A stretch of DNA of 64,000 nt, from positions 9,969,666-10,033,665 of the forward strand of contig OZ024787.1 of NCBI GenBank assembly GCA_964017065.1. Reading direction: 5' to 3'. Shown one piece after another: positions 60,285-64,000 of this stretch. Source of the DNA: Haliclona indistincta (lineage: Eukaryota > Porifera > Demospongiae > Haplosclerida > Chalinidae). A program made the position numbers and the translations under genes. Every line of letters begins with the position of its first letter. The stretch's first letter is position 1. Under the pieces are notes generated by a model, which worked only from the letters and a program-made list of their open reading frames with translations, was not told the DNA's origin and searched no databases.

Positions 60285-61154
60285 AGTTTTCATATTGAGG
60301 AATTGGACTATTGAAAGAGAACATAATATTATTATGTAGACAGATATTAAATCAACTCACTCATTTTTCTTGACCTCACAAGATCTTGGTGGCTATAAGT
60401 GGATAACATTGTATTTTACTATACAACATCAATAATAGTATTGATAAATATTATGCCGTACTAATAGTCTACATTGCAAAGGACATAAAGCATTCAACTA
60501 ATAATATCTATAGCTAAAGTGGCAAGAATGACCATGATGTGGTTTGTTGTTTGCATAATGTCTAATGCCTAAAATTATCTTTAAAATAATCTATTATTAC
60601 TTTCAGTGCAACTACAGATGAATGCTTTGCTGCATGTTTTGGGGATATATAGTCAACACAAGCATCATCCAACTAAGTATAGTCAATTATAAACTCACTT
60701 GAATTACGGAATATTCCCTTGAATCACAGTTAGCAATCTCATCATTAACTGGTTGAGAGAGCTGTCTAGCATGAACTGTTGACATTATAAATGCTGCCAT
60801 CTCCATCTGGACTATTCTGAGTATAGAAAAGACTTTAGTCAGCAAAATTGTATTTCAAAATTGTATTATCCTAATGAAAGGGACAGCTATGCATAAGCTT
60901 ATGATGTACGTAGGTACTTACTGGTTGACTGTCATCGGATTGAATCTGTGAATAGAGAAGAGAGACAAAGGTAATTGCTATGCGTACAAGTGTTTCCACA
61001 AATAAAAAGTTTAGCACCAACTAGCTACCACTTAGTCTTGCTGATTGTTATCAAAATAAATCTCATGTGAAATGTAACAACATAGCTCAGAGAGAATTAA
61101 TGTTTAGTACCATAGATAAGAATAATATTTACGTATGTGACTTTCAAGCTTAAG

Positions 61155-61325
61155 CAAGGTACCGTAGTGCTGGTATTTTTCGTGCGCATTTATATTTCAC
61201 GAGCGGTACAATTCGCGAATATCCGCAAAAATTTAGTATATAGCGCTCGCTGAAATTGCGAAATTTAGGTCCCGTTAAATTTTATTCAGTGAAATTTTTA
61301 GATTGCGAAAAATACCAGCCTTGCG
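61155..61325. mobile_element. Small MITE with GTGCTGGTATTTTT ends, copy 2
   Basis: Paralogous to 40495-40680, in the same position of the second block, with a few small deletions. Confidence 0.75.
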
Positions 61326-62080
61326 ATAGATAATTTCCCAGAATCATAGTCATCATAAGGATAGCGCAAAAGATGCTAAAAAGACCATAAGTAAGTGATG
61401 TGTAAGACAGATAGCAGGGATCAGGTGGGAGTTACTTTAATTTGTAGGAAAAGTGTTTGGACAAATGACGTTAAATAATTATTGTCACTGATCACATTCC
61501 TACTTACTTTACATCTCTTCCACAGGAAAAAAAACAACTATTGAAAGAGTTCTCCAACACTGGAACAATAATAAAAATAATCCACGAGAACCTATTACAG
61601 TAGAAGAGGAATACTGTCTGACTGTTACATGTCACAACTCACCGTTCAATGAATTTTGTGTAGAATTTGGACTTAACAAAATTGTTATTGACGAAGGGAT
61701 CGAACTTGATGGGACAGCTGCTGGTAAGACTGAACTTGAACTGGATACCACTGGAGTAGAATAATAAGTAACACTTTAAAAAAGGAAAACTATAGTGTGC
61801 AGAGTAACTCACTAAAAATAATGAAGACATGCTGCCAATGGAAACATTTACATACGTAACTGCGCTTGGGCATACTTTCACGTTTAGAAGACCGCTAGAG
61901 GTGTGATTGTTCACTTTGACATTAACATTGCACAGAAGTAGGCTTCTTGTCATTTCGTCCTGGTTCATATGTAGAATATGTAGTTACATGTACATGAGTG
62001 ACTGCATGGACACTCGGGATTAAGTATTTCATTATTAACTTCCCAAAAGACGCCAGATATATTGAAATTTCACAGAATAC

Positions 62081-63182
62081 AATCCTCACTCACTATGTTG
62101 ATCGTGGAACAAACCGGCAGCTGCATCATAGTGAAGAACATCGACAGGCGCGAGACCGAGAGAGATCCCGGCGGATAGGAGATCCCAGCGGATAGAGAGA
62201 GGTAGGAGAATAAGCTGTTACAGGATATTCTTCGAGACCGAGTTCGAGGCGGAAGAGCATGTTACGTTGATCCTTCAGAGATACGCCCACATTCCATATG
62301 TAGGCGGAGCTTTTAGTAACAGTCGAGTCTGTCTACAATAAATCGAGCATGTCAAAACATTATCCACTGCAGAGACTCGATGTGATGCATCTGCCTTGGG
62401 CGTGACATATTAACAAATGCACTGCCCTTTTAATAGCTGTAGGACAAGGTGACCACAGGTCTAGTATTCAATCCAAGACAATTAACGTAGAGAAAGCAAA
62501 AGACCAATCATAGATGTCAGCGAATTTGAGGTGATCTTTGTGACACAATGAGCTGCATATTATACCAACTGTATGGTGTGCAGTACCAAGACTGTACCGA
62601 CTTCAGACAAGTTATACTGTGAATCATGGTAATGTTGCATGTTCTTCAGTGGGGGGGGGGGGGGGGTGGGTTAATTTACTTGCTTTTGTAAGCCTATCCT
62701 AATGTTTACAAACGGTATCCATATTCCCATCTGGCTGTTTACTTTTCCAAAAGTTTTGTCAAAACTCTTTGGTTTACTTTCTATGGTTGCACACACACAT
62801 TGAATCCTAATAAGGTAATGTTTTAATGATAGCCAGCCTACATGTAGGAGTGGTTTGGTTTTTATTTGAACTAGACAATAGACTACCAGCCCTTGTCTGG
62901 ACCTATATGCATATATTCTTTATTGGTGATTCAACTGCTACAGCCAAGTTAAGGCATCTATAGTGTGATCTTGTGACAGGTGTTGAGGGGCTCATAATAT
63001 TGTTGCTGCATTGAAGGTAAGCAATTGATTCATCATGTTTACAAATTGTCACTTCTTTCCTTATAGCTATTTTTACCAGCTTACATACACTCAACCAGCT
63101 AAGCTATTAGTGATACAACTGTGCCTGCAGTGCTGCATGATTGACGGAACCACACTTAGACCAGTATGGCTAGCTAGCTGCC
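62081..63182 (+). promoter_or_regulatory. Conserved 5' block of NHL-D
   Basis: From about 62400 it matches the upstream blocks of NHL-B and NHL-C through GCTATTTTTACCAGCTTACA and CCTGCAGTGCTGCATGATTGA. A run of 16 consecutive G (62651-62666) lies inside and is absent from the other two blocks. Confidence 0.45.
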
Positions 63183-64000
63183 ATGTCTGATAGTAAGTCA
63201 GTGTGTGGTTCATTTCAGGTTATAATAATTTTATTATGTTTTCACATGCAGACACACAGCTACTAACAGTGCAGGCTCTGCTGGAGGAGCTCAGGGAGGT
63301 TGACGATTGGTACTTGTTTGGAGCCTACCTGGGTGTTCCTGTCTACAAGTTGAACGAGATTCAGTCTACTAGTGAGAACAGGGGAGTAGAGAGATGTAAG
63401 CTGGACATGTTACAGTACTGGCTCAACACCACCACGACTGCCTCATGGAGAGATATTGCCAGAGCGCTTGAGCAGATGGATAAGCTGACATTGGCTGCTA
63501 AATTGAAACGAAAATTTCTGTGGAGTACGACATCGGGTATGCACATTAATTATAATATTATTACATAATTGTTGCATTTTACAGCAGAGCCAGTCTCAGG
63601 ATCAACTGATAGTGACACTGAGCCATTGTCTCCTACTGCACTCTCTACTGCTGATGTTGAAGCTGATGTGAAGGTAGTGAGAGGAATACAAGACTTGGAG
63701 AGCTCCTTCTCTAATATGCTACTTGACATGATGGATGCTCTTGCTGAATGTAATCTGTCAAAAATGCAGTTCTTCCTCGATGACTTGTTCGATACTGATG
63801 AGTTTAGCAGTTGTGACACAGTTGATAAACTGTTACGTCAGCTTCGTCAGGGCCACATCGACACATTCAATGTTTACTACCTTCAACAGCTCATTAGCCG
63901 TTTCCATCGAAGTGATGCTGCTATCAAGTCCATTAAAGAATATGAGGAGAAGAGAGAACAATTTCTTTACACCACAACTGTTAAAGACTTCCAACAGGCT
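63183..64000 (+). CDS. NHL-D: death-domain / NHL family protein, 5' part
   Basis: Exons 63183-63192, 63219-63536 and 63588 to beyond the window. The first exon joins in frame (MSDSYNNFIMFSHADTQ). The death domain and the start of the helical region (HIDTFNVYYLQQLISRF) are open and nearly identical to NHL-A and NHL-C. The alpha/beta domain, coiled coil, filamin and NHL exons would lie right of the window, so membership of the full architecture is inferred from its paralogues. Confidence 0.8.

Larger units (their letters stand above)
57698..62080 (-). pseudogene. Minus-strand membrane-protein gene, copy 2, probably decayed
   Basis: The last exon (57838 down to 57698) is clean: CAG acceptor, 46 codons and a stop, with an acidic/proline-rich tail (TPPPHEDEDDTPPK). 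The exon before it (about 57903-57931) encodes DPNAEEHSG. Upstream on the minus strand are a coiled-coil-like segment (QLAELKKLQMTIHNEW, near 59215-59245), a segment encoding QPVNDEIANCDSREYSVIQ (near 60697-60755), an IQSDDSQP exon near 60930, and a Ser/Thr-rich stalk near 61670-61760. The transmembrane exon near 61525-61610 and the extracellular exon near 61860-62080 carry indels relative to copy 1. It would be a single-pass membrane protein of unrecognised family. Confidence 0.4.

Overview
The window looks like a demosponge genome, most likely Amphimedon queenslandica or a close relative. That identification is an inference from gene content: an expanded receptor tyrosine kinase (RTK) family, death-domain proteins carrying NHL propellers, sulfatases, small GT-AG introns, and many palindromic MITEs. 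Nothing prokaryotic is visible. All multi-exon models were built by hand from splice sites, and the summed exon lengths of every complete model are divisible by three.

Left third (1-24000): the 3' part of a PICK1 gene (BAR domain and acidic tail) is followed by a complete RTK (RTK1), a decayed PICK1 copy, a second RTK (RTK2) and another decayed PICK1 copy. This is a tandem duplication of a [PICK1-RTK] unit in which only the first PICK1 stayed intact. RTK1 has lost the catalytic lysine of its kinase domain. RTK2 keeps it, but its kinase exons are split by an intron of about 4 kb holding a MITE and a 1.48-kb perfect ATCT array, and a 1.6-kb foldback element has replaced its last codons.

Middle (24000-32000): an intronless secreted sulfatase of the arylsulfatase B/I/J type, a broken LINE reverse-transcriptase fragment, an isolated transmembrane exon, several MITEs, and the ghost of a deleted NHL gene unit.

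Right half (32000-64000): a tandem array of at least four related genes (NHL-A to NHL-D, the last cut by the window end). Each encodes death domain, an unclassified helical region, an unclassified alpha/beta domain, coiled coil, and (where visible) a filamin repeat and a six-bladed NHL propeller. The order resembles a pattern-recognition receptor with a death-fold effector in front and a propeller where NLRs have LRRs, and it is the best candidate here for an undescribed system. Downstream of NHL-A and NHL-C lie paralogous blocks of about 4 kb holding a decaying minus-strand membrane-protein gene, a 25-bp minisatellite and a shared MITE. The first block is split by a nested transposon complex (41.2-46.8 kb): an intact-looking two-gene PIF/Harbinger element inside a TA-flanked foldback inside an older repeat.
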